The notes: a model not told the origin generated them from the sequence alone. Numbered from the stretch's first letter, positions 1 through 8,750 are shown. The stretch: 64,000 nt of DNA from LC029 sp036676475 (GCA_036676475.1 JAKFCU010000006.1:54938-118937); one strand, 5' to 3'. A program made the numbers and translations.

Positions 1-2
1 GC

Positions 3-1043
3 CTATTGACCCAATCACCCGTTCTCTTAGTGGTGAATTGCCAGAGTATGGCTAGAAGTGCTGCTGCGATTGTCAAGGGATTTCAAACCTTTAGTGAAGG
101 GGTTAATATTGTAGGAGTGATCGCGAACAAAGTGGGAAGTGATGGGCACTTTCGGCTAGTCCGGGAAGCTGTCGAGCAGGAGTGCGGAATACCGGTCATC
201 GGATACTTGAAGCGGGAGGATCAGATTGAAATCCCAGAACGCCATTTGGGCCTCGTTCCTTCTGTAGAACGGGGAGAGTTAGATGGACTGTTCGACTATT
301 TGGCGGAACGTGTTGAGGGAACCATAGATTTGGAAAAGCTACTTCAGTTGGCGGAAGCTCCAGCCTTGCAGATTTCATCCAGCCTATTTACTACCAAGGT
401 GGAGAAGAAAGTAGCTCGGATTGCGATAGCAAAAGATGCCGCTTTTCACTTTTATTATCCTGAAAATATTGAATTGTTGGAAGCCTATGGAGCCGAATGC
501 TTGCCATTTTCTCCGTTAGCGGGAGAGCCAGTGCCGGATGGTGTGGATGGCTTATATATCGGTGGTGGATTTCCAGAAGAATTTGCAGCAGAACTGACAG
601 AGAGAAAAAAAGTAATGGAATCCATCCGTTCTGCTATCCTATCGGGAATGCCCACGTTAGCCGAATGCGGCGGATTCATGTATTTAACAGAAGAACTGGA
701 AACGACAGACGGTCGGGTTTTTCCTATGACAGGAATGATCCCAGGACGGGTTAAAATGCAGAAAAAGCTGGCAGCTTTAGGATACCGGGAAGTAACAGGA
801 AACGAGGGCAACTTTTTGTTGGGTGCAGGAGAACAGGCAAAAGGACATGAATTTCATTATTCAACTTTTGAACCGAAAGCGGATTTTAACCCGGCCTACG
901 TGTCAAAGGGACTTCGCGGAACCAAATCGGAAGGCTATGCCCGGGAAAGCTTAGTAGCAGGTTATACTCACCTGCATTTTGCTTCCTATCCGGAAATGGT
1001 CATGAATTGGATCGATCGATGCCTGGAGAGAAAGCAGGGCTAA
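3..1043 (+). CDS. cbiA: Cobyrinate a,c-diamide synthase, 3' part (5' end outside window)
   Basis: The reading frame is open at the left edge, so the start is missing. Cobyrinate a,c-diamide synthase amidates the a and c side chains of cobyrinate with glutamine and ATP during cobalamin synthesis. What is visible is the end of the ATP-binding domain (SPVLLVVN, then the MARSAAA motif) and a complete C-terminal class I glutamine amidotransferase domain, with the nucleophile cysteine in AECGGFMYL and the catalytic histidine region in GYTHLHFASYPE. The family is usually about 450-460 residues, so about 110 N-terminal residues lie outside. cobA follows after 219 bases, which fits a cobalamin or siroheme cluster. 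The alternative, the hydrogenobyrinate synthase CobB, is the aerobic-pathway homologue. Confidence 0.9.
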   Translation, partial: LLTQSPVLLVVNCQSMARSAAAIVKGFQTFSEGVNIVGVIANKVGSDGHFRLVREAVEQECGIPVIGYLKREDQIEIPERHLGLVPSVERGELDGLFDYLAERVEGTIDLEKLLQLAEAPALQISSSLFTTKVEKKVARIAIAKDAAFHFYYPENIELLEAYGAECLPFSPLAGEPVPDGVDGLYIGGGFPEEFAAELTERKKVMESIRSAILSGMPTLAECGGFMYLTEELETTDGRVFPMTGMIPGRVKMQKKLAALGYREVTGNEGNFLLGAGEQAKGHEFHYSTFEPKADFNPAYVSKGLRGTKSEGYARESLVAGYTHLHFASYPEMVMNWIDRCLERKQG

Positions 1044-1262
1044 GGTTATTCCCTTGATCGACAGCGAATGGAGCAAACGATGAAAAATTTCCAATGCCAG
1101 AATGAGAAGAGTAGGGTATGATAGTAACTATCAGTCAGAATTATTTTTTTATTGAAAAGCAGTATTAGGTTCTGGACCCGGCTGGTCCTGAAGCCAGGTA
1201 AGGGAACTAGCGACTTTCTCTTCAACGGAAGTATCGGGTAAACTAGAGAGGGGAAGAAATAG

Positions 1263-2039
1263 ATGAACACAGGCATAGTGTATTTAGTAGGAGCGGGCCC
1301 AGGAGATCCCAAGCTGATCACGGTAAGAGGAGTGGAGTGTATTAAGGAAGCGGACGTGATCGTCTATGATCGTCTTGCCAATCCGATTTTGCTTGATTAT
1401 CGAAAGCAAGATGCAGAATTAATCTATGTCGGCAAGCTTCCTCATCATCATACCCTTCGCCAGGAATCGATTAATCAACTATTGGCAGATAAGGCCAAGG
1501 AAGGCAAGATCGTCACCCGTCTGAAGGGGGGAGATCCTTGCGTATTTGGACGAGTGGGAGAGGAAGCGGAAGTGCTGGCCCTCAATGGGATAGAATTTGA
1601 AATCGTGCCAGGGATTACATCTGGAATTGCGGTTCCTGCCTATGCTGGCATTCCCGTTACCCATCGGGATTACGCGTCTACTTTTGCCATGGTAACCGGC
1701 CATATGGGGATGGATAAAGAAGACTCTGAAGAAAAGTGGAAGGCTTTAGCAGGCGGGATAGATACCATTGCCTTTTACATGGGAGTTTCCAATCTTCCTT
1801 ATATATGTGAGAAGCTGATTTCCTACGGAAAGTCACCTAAAACCTCGGTAGCAGCTATTTCTTGGGGGACCACGGATGAGCAGAAAGTCGTTACGGGTAC
1901 ATTGGAAGATATTCAAGAGCGTGTTGCCAGCAGTGAAATTTCACATCCAGCCATTATCATAGTTGGAGAGGTCATCCAACTCCGTGAAAAATTAGCATGG
2001 TTTAAAAGTGAAAAGCATGATCAATCGAACCTCATTTAA
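1263..2039 (+). CDS. cobA: Uroporphyrinogen-III C-methyltransferase
   Basis: 258 residues, a stand-alone SUMT. It methylates uroporphyrinogen III at C2 and C7 with SAM to give precorrin-2, the branch point to cobalamin and siroheme. The N-terminal GAGPGDPKLIT loop (residues 10-20), the YDRL motif, GGDPCVFGR and the PGITSG segment are all present in family order. The start ATG follows a purine-rich GAGAGGGGAAG ribosome binding site. It lies downstream of the amidase gene in the same direction. The stop codon sits in the loop of a terminator hairpin (2028-2051), with a second terminator just after. Confidence 0.94.
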   Translation: MNTGIVYLVGAGPGDPKLITVRGVECIKEADVIVYDRLANPILLDYRKQDAELIYVGKLPHHHTLRQESINQLLADKAKEGKIVTRLKGGDPCVFGRVGEEAEVLALNGIEFEIVPGITSGIAVPAYAGIPVTHRDYASTFAMVTGHMGMDKEDSEEKWKALAGGIDTIAFYMGVSNLPYICEKLISYGKSPKTSVAAISWGTTDEQKVVTGTLEDIQERVASSEISHPAIIIVGEVIQLREKLAWFKSEKHDQSNLI

Positions 2040-2054
2040 TAGAATGAGGTTTTT
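2028..2054 (+). terminator. Terminator overlapping cobA stop
   Basis: Inverted repeat AACCTCATT (2028-2036) and AATGAGGTT (2043-2051) followed by T residues. The cobA TAA codon (2037-2039) is in the loop. Confidence 0.7.
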
Positions 2055-2070
2055 GATATAGGATAAAGGA

Positions 2071-2099
2071 AAAGAGGACCATTCAGAGGTCCTCTTTTT
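2071..2099. terminator. Terminator between convergent cobA and carbonic anhydrase
   Basis: Perfect 10-bp stem AAAGAGGACC (2071-2080) with GGTCCTCTTT (2088-2097), flanked by A and T runs so it can work in both directions. Confidence 0.8.
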
Positions 2100-2115
2100 G
2101 TCTTGTATTTCCATT

Positions 2116-2670
2116 TTAATACCCTTCTTCTACAACTTCCAGCTTTCCTGTTTTGGGGTCAATAATTAATCCATGAACGGGAATTTTAGGCAAAAGGGGA
2201 TGATTGCGGATAATGCGTACACTGTTCCTCACGCTTTCTCCAACTGAATCAAAGCCCTTTAGCCATTTTTCGAAATCGATTCCGGATGCCTCGAGTGTTT
2301 TAATGGTATCTTCCTTGATACCTCTTTCTAAAAATTTTTGTTTAATTAATGTCGGATTCACGCTTCCCATACCACAATCATAATGTCCGATGACAAACAC
2401 TTCATCTGCATTCAATTCATAAACAGCCACTAATATACTTCGCATCACACTGCCAAAAGGGTGAGATACGACGGCACCTGCTGTTTTTAGAAATTTCACA
2501 TCCCCGTTTTTTAAATCCAGGGCGGCAGGAAGCAGCTCCATTAAGCGTGCGTCCATACATGAGATGATGACCATTCGCCTTGAGGGCAGCTTTGAAGTGA
2601 TAAAGGGCTCAAATTTCCTATCATCCACAAAAGCACGATTAAATTCGATAATTTCCGTTAATAAAGTCAA
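2116..2670 (-). CDS. Beta-class carbonic anhydrase
   Basis: 184 residues with the start chosen here. It interconverts CO2 and bicarbonate in the cytoplasm. The zinc site is visible: SCMDAR (Cys and Asp of the beta-class CxDxR motif) and GHYDCGM (His and Cys). The reading frame extends further upstream, but ACCTCC at 2678-2683 is a perfect ribosome binding site on this strand, 7 bases before a TTG at 2670, so TTG is the likely start (MTLLTEIIEF). It is convergent with cobA. Confidence 0.9.
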   Translation of the reverse strand: MTLLTEIIEFNRAFVDDRKFEPFITSKLPSRRMVIISCMDARLMELLPAALDLKNGDVKFLKTAGAVVSHPFGSVMRSILVAVYELNADEVFVIGHYDCGMGSVNPTLIKQKFLERGIKEDTIKTLEASGIDFEKWLKGFDSVGESVRNSVRIIRNHPLLPKIPVHGLIIDPKTGKLEVVEEGY

Positions 2671-2881
2671 AACATTCACCTCCAAGAGTAATTTTAACAC
2701 AATATTAAAAGCTGAGAATAATTATTTATACGTTTGACTAAAAATGTCTTTATCTATTATAAAAGATATGAATTAATATAAGAAGCAAAGATAAGTAAAT
2801 TAAATATGAAGATTTTATGAATTGGGAGATCATCGATCGAATATCATTTATATAATTTTATTTATTGAAAGGGGTGGGCTT

Positions 2882-3850
2882 ATGTCAGAAAAACTATTAG
2901 AGATTAAGGGCCTTCGCACCCACTTTTTTTCGGATTATGGAGAAATTCCTGCTGTAGATGGAGTTGATCTTTATATAAATAAAGGGGAAGTTTTAGGGGT
3001 AGTTGGTGAATCTGGATGTGGCAAAAGTGTGACCTCCTTGTCTGTGATGAGGCTAGTGCCTCATCCTCCAGGTAAAATCGTGGGGGGTTCCATGGCTTTT
3101 AAAGGAGAGGATTTAGTTCAGGTGAGCGAAAGTAGGATGCGAAAGGTTCGGGGAAATGAGATCGCTATGGTCTTTCAGGAACCTATGACTTCGCTTAATC
3201 CTGTCTATACGATTGGGAACCAAATTGGTGAAACGGTACGCTTGCATCGAAAATTGAGCAAAAAGGCAGCTCGGATTCACGCGATAGAAATGCTGAAGAA
3301 GGTTGGAATCCCTCGCCCGGAACAAATCGTAGATGATTATCCGCACCAATTGTCAGGTGGTATGAGACAACGTGTGATGATTGCTATGGCTATGTCTTGC
3401 GATCCTGAATTGCTCATTGCGGATGAGCCCACTACTGCTTTGGATGTAACCATTCAGGCCCAGATTCTCGATTTAATGAGAAAACTAAATAAGGAGTCCG
3501 GAGCGGCCATTATGATGATCACCCATGATTTGGGTGTAGTGGCGGAAATATGCGATCGAGTCGCTGTTATGTATGCTGGAAAAGTGGTGGAAGAAGGCAG
3601 TGTACAAAACATCTTTAAAAACCCACAGCATCCTTATACGAAAGGATTAATTCAATCAGTCCCTAGAATGGACGAGAAGATAGATCGTCTATATTCGATC
3701 CCAGGTCATGTTCCTAATCCAGGCTCTTTACTTAAAGGATGTCGTTTTGCTCCCCGTTGTAATGCCGTAATGGATAAATGTCATGAAGAAATGCCAGAAC
3801 TCATAGCTTTAGAGTCAGATCACAAGAGTAGATGCTGGCTTCAGCAGTGA
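2882..3850 (+). CDS. Oligopeptide/dipeptide ABC transporter ATP-binding protein (OppD/DppD type)
   Basis: 322 residues. One of the paired ATPases that power peptide or nickel uptake through a two-permease channel at the membrane. Walker A GESGCGKS (residues 42-49), the signature LSGGMRQRV, Walker B LLIADEPTTALD and the C-terminal oligopeptide/dipeptide cysteine region (GCRFAPRC) are visible. ATG 2882 is preferred over an upstream in-frame codon because GAAAGGGG precedes it. The partner ATPase follows, but no permease or binding-protein genes are next to the pair. Confidence 0.88.
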   Translation: MSEKLLEIKGLRTHFFSDYGEIPAVDGVDLYINKGEVLGVVGESGCGKSVTSLSVMRLVPHPPGKIVGGSMAFKGEDLVQVSESRMRKVRGNEIAMVFQEPMTSLNPVYTIGNQIGETVRLHRKLSKKAARIHAIEMLKKVGIPRPEQIVDDYPHQLSGGMRQRVMIAMAMSCDPELLIADEPTTALDVTIQAQILDLMRKLNKESGAAIMMITHDLGVVAEICDRVAVMYAGKVVEEGSVQNIFKNPQHPYTKGLIQSVPRMDEKIDRLYSIPGHVPNPGSLLKGCRFAPRCNAVMDKCHEEMPELIALESDHKSRCWLQQ

Positions 3851-3958
3851 AAAGGAAGTAAAGGCCCTTATTTAATACCCATAGGGCACAACTGGTGCTG
3901 GTGAAAGAGGGTTGATTCGGCGTAGTGCACCAGCGGATAGATGAAGGAGGACTCTAAA

Positions 3959-4927
3959 GTGACTGGGGATTTGCTGGAAGTAAAACATTTGAAAAAATAT
4001 TACCCTATTAAGGGTGGGTTGCTAGGTAGAGATATTGGTCAAGTGAAAGCAGTCGATGATATCTCTTTCACCGTGAAAAAGGGAGAAACCTTGGGACTCG
4101 TAGGTGAAAGCGGGTGCGGGAAGTCAACTGCCGGGCGCTCTCTTCTCCGCTTGATTGAACCTACAGAAGGTCAAGTGCTTTTCGAAGGAAAAGATGTGAC
4201 CGCAATGGGGAAGGAACAGCTCCGAAAAATCCGGCGGGATATGCAAATTGTGTTTCAAGATCCATTCGCCTCCCTCAATCCAAGACATACTGTGGAACGA
4301 ATTCTAGAAGAACCCATGATCATTCATGGGATCGGAAATTCGAAGGAACGCAAGCAACGTGTTCTTCAGCTATTGGAAGTAGTAGGATTGAGTAGCTATC
4401 ATGCCAAAAGGTATCCTCATCAGTTTTCTGGGGGTCAGCGTCAGCGTATCGGCATTGCTAGAGCCCTTGCTGTCAATCCCAAGCTGATCGTTGCAGATGA
4501 ACCTGTTTCTGCACTTGATGTTTCGATTCAATCTCAAGTATTGAATCTGATGCAGGATTTACAAAAAGAATTTCAATTAACTTACATCTTTATTGCTCAT
4601 GATTTAAGTGTAGTTAAACACATCAGTGATCGTGTCGGTGTGATGTATCTGGGGAGAATCGTGGAATTAACGGAAAAATATCGGCTATATGATCATCCGA
4701 AGCATCCTTACACTCAAGCTTTGTTATCCGCTGTACCGATCCCTGATCCGGATGTGAAGAAGGAGAGAGTGATTTTGCAGGGAGATGTTCCAAGTCCTGC
4801 CAACGCTCCTAAAGGGTGCGCCTTTCACACTCGCTGTCCTGTAGCCATGGATATCTGCAAATCAGATCGTCCCGCTTTCAAAGATCAAGGAGAGGGACAT
4901 TTCGTTGCGTGTCATCTTTATAACTAG
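3959..4927 (+). CDS. Oligopeptide/dipeptide ABC transporter ATP-binding protein (OppF/DppF type)
   Basis: 322 residues. Second ATPase of the pair, with Walker A GESGCGKS (residues 49-56), signature FSGGQRQRIG, Walker B LIVADEPVSALD, H-loop IFIAHDLSVV and the C-terminal GCAFHTRC region typical of OppF. An in-frame ATG at 3941 overlaps the AAGGAGG ribosome binding site at 3944-3950, so the GTG at 3959, 8 bases after it, is the likely start. The 108-base gap after OppD holds an inverted repeat CTGGTGC...GCACCAG that could be an attenuator; this last point is a guess. Confidence 0.88.
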   Translation: MTGDLLEVKHLKKYYPIKGGLLGRDIGQVKAVDDISFTVKKGETLGLVGESGCGKSTAGRSLLRLIEPTEGQVLFEGKDVTAMGKEQLRKIRRDMQIVFQDPFASLNPRHTVERILEEPMIIHGIGNSKERKQRVLQLLEVVGLSSYHAKRYPHQFSGGQRQRIGIARALAVNPKLIVADEPVSALDVSIQSQVLNLMQDLQKEFQLTYIFIAHDLSVVKHISDRVGVMYLGRIVELTEKYRLYDHPKHPYTQALLSAVPIPDPDVKKERVILQGDVPSPANAPKGCAFHTRCPVAMDICKSDRPAFKDQGEGHFVACHLYN

Positions 4928-4994
4928 TTTCCGAAGTAACTGAAAATGGCACGGGTGAATAGGCAGGGATTTGTTTACATACGTTGTAAACAAG

Positions 4995-5041
4995 ATAAGA
5001 AAGAAGAACTGTGTTTCCGCAATACAGTTCTTCTTTCTTAT
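4995..5041. repeat. Long perfect hairpin downstream of oppF-like gene
   Basis: An 18-bp perfect purine/pyrimidine inverted repeat (4995-5012 and 5024-5041) with an 11-base loop. It may be the terminator of the oppF-like gene, but no clear T run follows on the plus strand. Confidence 0.6.
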
Positions 5042-5058
5042 GGAACTTTTTCCACATT

Positions 5059-5088
5059 CTTATACCATCAGAGAGTATTATACGCAAT
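5059..5088 (-). repeat. Family A repeat, truncated copy
   Basis: Carries only the AGTATTATACGCA half of the ~50-bp dispersed repeat; the GCTAC/GTAGC hairpin half is missing. Confidence 0.6.
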
Positions 5089-5115
5089 TATTTTATCATG
5101 ACTAGCGAGAAGACC

Positions 5116-5149
5116 CCCACCTCAACACCTTTTGTTTGGTGTAGGTGGG
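5116..5149 (-). terminator. Hairpin at the end of the wHTH gene
   Basis: CCCACCT (5116-5122) pairs with AGGTGGG (5143-5149) and inner ACACC pairs with GGTGT, just past the stop of the minus-strand regulator. The T run on the minus strand is weak. Confidence 0.55.
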
Positions 5150-5156
5150 AGAGTGT

Positions 5157-5465
5157 TCAACCAACTAGTATGCGTAATTCTTGATTCCACTTATCCAAGG
5201 CGGTGTACATGTTCGGATTTGCCCGATAAACCATAGGTTTTCTGCCCGTTTTGCTTGTTTTATATGATGATCTTTCTTCGGTTATTAAGTTAGCCTGCTC
5301 TAACGTTTTTAAATGGTCTCGCATCACATTGGGATGAATGGAAAAAGCAGCAGCTAATTCTTGGCAATTATAGGTTTCACGAGTTTCTACTAAATAATGA
5401 TATAAACGGATTCGGGTATCATCCTGCAATGAACGGAAAATAGGTAATAAGCATTCAAGACTCAT
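5157..5465 (-). CDS. ArsR-like winged-helix transcriptional regulator
   Basis: 102 residues. The N-terminal DDTRIRLYHYLVE segment, the helix-turn-helix CQELAAAFSIHPNVMRDHLK and a wing with GRKPMVYRANP match ArsR/HxlR-like winged-helix regulators. There are no paired cysteine or histidine metal ligands of the classic ArsR kind, so the ligand is unknown. AAGGAGG lies 10 bases before the ATG. It stands alone, divergent from the next small gene. Confidence 0.72.
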   Translation of the reverse strand: MSLECLLPIFRSLQDDTRIRLYHYLVETRETYNCQELAAAFSIHPNVMRDHLKTLEQANLITEERSSYKTSKTGRKPMVYRANPNMYTALDKWNQELRILVG

Positions 5466-5587
5466 CTATGTTCATCCTCCTTAGCGGATCTTTACTTAGT
5501 ATTGTTACGATAATTATGATGTTAACACGGAGTGAAGATACCCTCTATGACAAAAATCACATAATTAAAAACTGAGCTGACAGTCAT

Positions 5588-5618
5588 AAAAAAAGCCTAG
5601 TTTATCGAGGCATTTTTT
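5588..5618. terminator. Orphan terminator-like hairpin in a divergent intergenic region
   Basis: GCCT (595-598 of this kilobase) pairs with AGGC at 5608-5611, flanked by A7 and T6. It lies in the 292-base gap between two divergent genes, so no annotated transcript ends here. Apart from this hairpin I see only AT-rich promoter-like sequence in the gap. Confidence 0.5.
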
Positions 5619-5757
5619 CAATCCATCTTATTCTCATATTCATATTCCGCGTTTGTTGATTTTTGGATTTTCTTTGAATGAAATCACTAGAATTTGTTCA
5701 TACTAGTGTTAAAATGAAGGAATACGAGTCGGAGAATGCCTTGAGGAGGGTCTTGAT

Positions 5758-5979
5758 ATGGAAGCATTACCCATTGATCCATATTTGCAAAGTTGTGTTC
5801 AAGGAGATCGAATTGTTAGATGTCCGAACTGCTTACGCATTAATGTTGGACAAGTAGCACCAAAGTACTTTTATTGTTCGGACTGTTTTATAGAAATGAA
5901 ACTGGCAGAAAGAATTCACTTCTTCGAATTAGATGAAAACGGAGAATTAGCCTGCTTAAATGACATATTCTATAATTAG
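5758..5979 (+). CDS. Small CxxC...CxxC zinc-ribbon-like protein
   Basis: 73 residues, family not recognised. Two cysteine pairs, CPNC at about residues 22-25 and CSDC at about 39-42, have the spacing of a small zinc ribbon. A GAGGAGGG ribosome binding site precedes the ATG. The stop codon overlaps the first bases of a family A repeat. Function unknown. Confidence 0.65.
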   Translation: MEALPIDPYLQSCVQGDRIVRCPNCLRINVGQVAPKYFYCSDCFIEMKLAERIHFFELDENGELACLNDIFYN

Positions 5980-6027
5980 TATAAGTAGCTACTGGCATGG
6001 CATTATGCGTATAATACTCTCTGATGA
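5978..6027 (+). repeat. Family A repeat copy
   Basis: Starts AGTATAAG, contains GCTACTGGC and ATGCGTATAATACT, and ends CTGATGAA. Its first bases overlap the TAG stop of the upstream gene. Confidence 0.8.
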
Positions 6028-6035
6028 AAAAAAAA

Positions 6036-6058
6036 GAAGCCGTTTTCAACTAGGCTTC
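6036..6058 (-). terminator. Terminator of the 62-aa gene
   Basis: GAAGCC (6036-6041) pairs with GGCTTC (6053-6058); on the minus strand the stem is followed by a run of eight Ts. It overlaps the stop codon. Confidence 0.75.
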
Positions 6059-6238
6059 CTTTTTCATTTGGAGAAGCTCTGTTATCCTCTCATTAATCAA
6101 TTGAACTTGTTTGTACAAAATCATGCGCTCATCCCAGCGAAGGTTTGGCTCGACAACTTGGTTCTTTATGCTTTCTTTTAGTTCATTTAGCTGATCCGGA
6201 TTCGTAATCGAATGGATATGTTGATAGAAGTTGCTCAA
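6050..6238 (-). CDS. Conserved small protein, paralogue of the gene at 60301
   Basis: 62 residues, family not recognised. Along its length it aligns with the 61-aa product at 60301-60486: NLRWDERMILYKQVQLIN here against HLKWQSRMQLYEQVQMIN there. That alignment and an AAGGGGG ribosome binding site 9 bases upstream favour a TTG start at 6238 over an ATG three codons earlier that abuts the site. Predicted soluble and helical. Function unknown. Confidence 0.65.
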   Translation of the reverse strand: MSNFYQHIHSITNPDQLNELKESIKNQVVEPNLRWDERMILYKQVQLINERITELLQMKKEA

Positions 6239-6310
6239 TGATGGCATCCCCCTTTTAGACTATTACTAATAGATATCCACCAAAATATAAAATATGACAA
6301 AAAGATACAA

Positions 6311-6362
6311 ATAAGAAAGCTACTGGCGAAGCTGCATGTGTATCATACTTTCCGATAAGTAC
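6311..6362 (+). repeat. Family A repeat copy
   Basis: ATAAGAAAGCTACTGGCG at the left, then GCATGTGTATCATACTTTCC, ending GATAAGTAC. Confidence 0.8.
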
Positions 6363-6444
6363 AAGAAAAAGGATTTACCTCTTTTTTTCGACGTTGATGC
6401 TAGTATAATGGTATCAACTGAAAGTAGTAGAAGGAGAAAGAAAA

Positions 6445-7554
6445 ATGGATATGAAGCTAGAGTATCTTTCATTTTTTGTGGTGAAGGTAGATGGGGACGG
6501 GGAGCAATCAACTAAAACGTATCGTCATTATCAAACATTAAATGAAGAGGCCTATTTGGAAAGTAATTTGAAATGGTTTTTAGATGGAGAATTCGCTCGC
6601 ACAGTGAAAAGAAAAGTGGAACGTATACGGAAATCAGAAAGTGTCCCAACAAAGATCGGTCGCTTTATTGTGGAGAATGGATTTGCATTAGACTCAAATC
6701 CTAACTACAATATGTTCAAGAGACTTAGACAAGCTGAAAATGAGAAAGAATTTCACGAAGCCAGTGATGATCTGCTTCGCGCTTATATGAATACGACTTC
6801 CATACGTGGCGGAGCTTTCATTGTGGCTAGAACGAAACTGACAAAATACTTTGATGATCCGTTTGTTTTTATTATGAAAAGTGATTTTGAGATGAAGGTT
6901 GCTAGCATTATGGATGAACAAGTACTGATTAAGGAAGTCGAAATGGCTATTAGTGCCAAGAATATTAAATCCATCCAATATCCCCATATGCCAGAGGAGG
7001 GGATGGTGGAAGAGTGGGAGTTGAAAATATTCCAATCTTCGCATGCCCGGTATTTTGAGGACTTTTTAAAATTTGTCAATTATGAGCCAGCCCTTCCTGA
7101 GATGATGAACTCTCATGTCATGGGGATCGTTCAGGAATATATTGAAGAGTCTTATCAAGAGAATGAGGAAGAAAAGCAGAAGGAATCGGAAGAGATGGAC
7201 CTTTGGTTGAATAAAAAAGAGCGTGAGTTAAACGAAAAATGGACCCATGAACAGGTCATGGATGCCGCGCAAAGCTTAACCGAGGTAGCGCCAGATTTGG
7301 AGATGAAATTTAAATTAGACGCCGTTTCTGTCAAAGCGCTTTTGGCGGAATATGGGGAAACCATTCATTTTGCTAAGCTCGGTGATCGCTATGTTGTTTT
7401 AATTGAAGGGGATCATTTTCAGTTTGATAAAGGCGTTTCTCCAATTGAATTGCTGAGACCTGCTCAACTTGAAGATGTGATTCAGCGAATTATTGGAAAA
7501 AAAGGAAGACAAGAGGCAGCTGCAACAACAGAGGACGATATGCCGCCGTTTTAA
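6445..7554 (+). CDS. Uncharacterised 369-aa protein (DUF3900-like)
   Basis: Cytoplasmic protein without signal peptide or membrane segment. From memory of Bacillus homologues it resembles the uncharacterised DUF3900 family, whose members have about 360 residues; I cannot check this. Features: an N-terminal YLSFFVVKVDG strand, a central KIGRFIVENGFALDSNPNYN block, IKSIQYPHMPEEGM near residues 172-185, and an acidic coiled-coil-like stretch around residues 235-265. AGAAGGAGAAAG precedes the ATG. It is flanked on both sides by family A repeats. Function unknown. Confidence 0.7.
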   Translation: MDMKLEYLSFFVVKVDGDGEQSTKTYRHYQTLNEEAYLESNLKWFLDGEFARTVKRKVERIRKSESVPTKIGRFIVENGFALDSNPNYNMFKRLRQAENEKEFHEASDDLLRAYMNTTSIRGGAFIVARTKLTKYFDDPFVFIMKSDFEMKVASIMDEQVLIKEVEMAISAKNIKSIQYPHMPEEGMVEEWELKIFQSSHARYFEDFLKFVNYEPALPEMMNSHVMGIVQEYIEESYQENEEEKQKESEEMDLWLNKKERELNEKWTHEQVMDAAQSLTEVAPDLEMKFKLDAVSVKALLAEYGETIHFAKLGDRYVVLIEGDHFQFDKGVSPIELLRPAQLEDVIQRIIGKKGRQEAAATTEDDMPPF

Positions 7555-7556
7555 TC

Positions 7557-7604
7557 CTTATCGGAACGTATAATACGCACACAGCTACGCTAGTAGCTTT
7601 CTAA
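7557..7604 (-). repeat. Family A repeat copy
   Basis: CTTATCGGAACGTATAATAC then the hairpin GCTAC-GCTA-GTAGC and TTTCTAAC. It begins just after the stop of the preceding gene. Confidence 0.8.
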
Positions 7605-7727
7605 CAATCATATAAACCATTTTGACGGTGTGATGGATGTTGTTTATAAATTGTTTGATCTGGTTTATGATATAAATGATATAATTTCTTGGGGGAATTA
7701 CACGGATTCCGAAATTAGGAGGAAAAG

Positions 7728-8705
7728 ATGAACTTGAATATACCACAAATGAAAATTGCCCATATGACACCTCGTGTTCCTATTATACAAGGAGGTATGG
7801 GGGTAAAGGTGTCCCTTAGTGGGCTTGCGTCAGCCGTAGCAAATGCCGGAGGAATCGGGATTATTTCGGGAACAGGACTTCCCGTTGATGAAATGATTAC
7901 CCATATTCGCCGTGCAAGGGAGCTAACAAATGGTCAGGGCTATATAGGGGTTAATGTGCTGTTTGCCATGAATGGATTTGCCGAGACGGTAAAAGCAGCT
8001 ATGAAGGAAAAGGTCGATTTTATTATATCCGGTGCCGGGTTTTCACGAGATATGTATGCTTGGGGAAAAGAATTTGGCGTCCCTATCATTTCTATCGTTT
8101 CTTCAGGCAAGCTGGCGAAGCTAGCCGAAAAGCTGGGAGCATCAGCCATTGTGGTGGAAGGACATGAAGCTGGAGGACATTTAGGTACAGACCGACCTTT
8201 ATTTGATATTCTGCCGGAAGTAGTGGAAGCTGTAAAAATTCCCGTTATTGCGGCTGGCGGCATTCTTAAGGGAGAAGATGTGGCCAAAGCCATTCGGATG
8301 GGAGCAGTGGGAGTCCAAATGGGGACTCGTTTTGTGGCGAGTGTCGAATGCGATGCCCATCCTGCCTTTAAGCAGAAATATATCGATTGTAAAGACGGGG
8401 ATACCCTTCTTGTGAAGACCACAGTCGGTTTACATGGAAGGGCCATTAAAAATGCTTTAACCGAAAAAGTGAGTGCCGGAGAGAAAGTAAGAATAAAGAA
8501 ATGCATTGATTGCTTAAAGAATTGCAGCCACCAATTCTGCACCCTGGATTCTTTAATTGAGGCTGTTAATGGAAATGTTGAGAATGGGCTTGTTTTTGCC
8601 GGAGCAAGAGTGACCGAAATTAATGAAATCCTCCCAGTGCAAACTATTATTGATAATATTATGGCTGAATATGTGGATGCCACTGTTCAGGATAAAATTG
8701 GGTAA
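7728..8705 (+). CDS. Nitronate monooxygenase / 2-nitropropane dioxygenase-like flavoprotein
   Basis: 325 residues, a TIM-barrel FMN enzyme of the NMO/FabK superfamily. The N-terminal IIQGGMGVKVS and AVANAGGIGIISG, the EGHEAGGHLG loop carrying the catalytic-type histidine, the IPVIAAGGI phosphate-binding strand and MGTRFVAS are all visible. Known members oxidise alkyl nitronates or reduce enoyl-ACP; the family does not tell which one this is. An unusual CIDCLKNCSHQFC cysteine cluster lies near residues 260-272. GGAGG stands ahead of the ATG. A strong terminator follows. Confidence 0.85.
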   Translation: MNLNIPQMKIAHMTPRVPIIQGGMGVKVSLSGLASAVANAGGIGIISGTGLPVDEMITHIRRARELTNGQGYIGVNVLFAMNGFAETVKAAMKEKVDFIISGAGFSRDMYAWGKEFGVPIISIVSSGKLAKLAEKLGASAIVVEGHEAGGHLGTDRPLFDILPEVVEAVKIPVIAAGGILKGEDVAKAIRMGAVGVQMGTRFVASVECDAHPAFKQKYIDCKDGDTLLVKTTVGLHGRAIKNALTEKVSAGEKVRIKKCIDCLKNCSHQFCTLDSLIEAVNGNVENGLVFAGARVTEINEILPVQTIIDNIMAEYVDATVQDKIG

Positions 8706-8706
8706 A

Positions 8707-8750
8707 GAATAAAAGCTGCCCTTCCGTATGGAAGTTGGCAGCTTTTATTC
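8707..8750 (+). terminator. Strong terminator of the nitronate monooxygenase gene
   Basis: 14-bp perfect stem (8707-8720 with 8737-8750) capped by an inner CTTCC/GGAAG stem. Left and right arms contain AAAAGCTGCC and GGCAGCTTTT. Confidence 0.85.

Noticed and set aside
1044..1262. Cobalamin riboswitch before cobA
   Set aside because: GAAGCCAGG is present, but the rest of the B12 box and the conserved core are not.
7940..8683. Minus-strand open frame of 247 codons inside the nitronate monooxygenase gene
   Set aside because: Shadow of a clearly conserved plus-strand gene with no homology-like motifs or ribosome binding site of its own.
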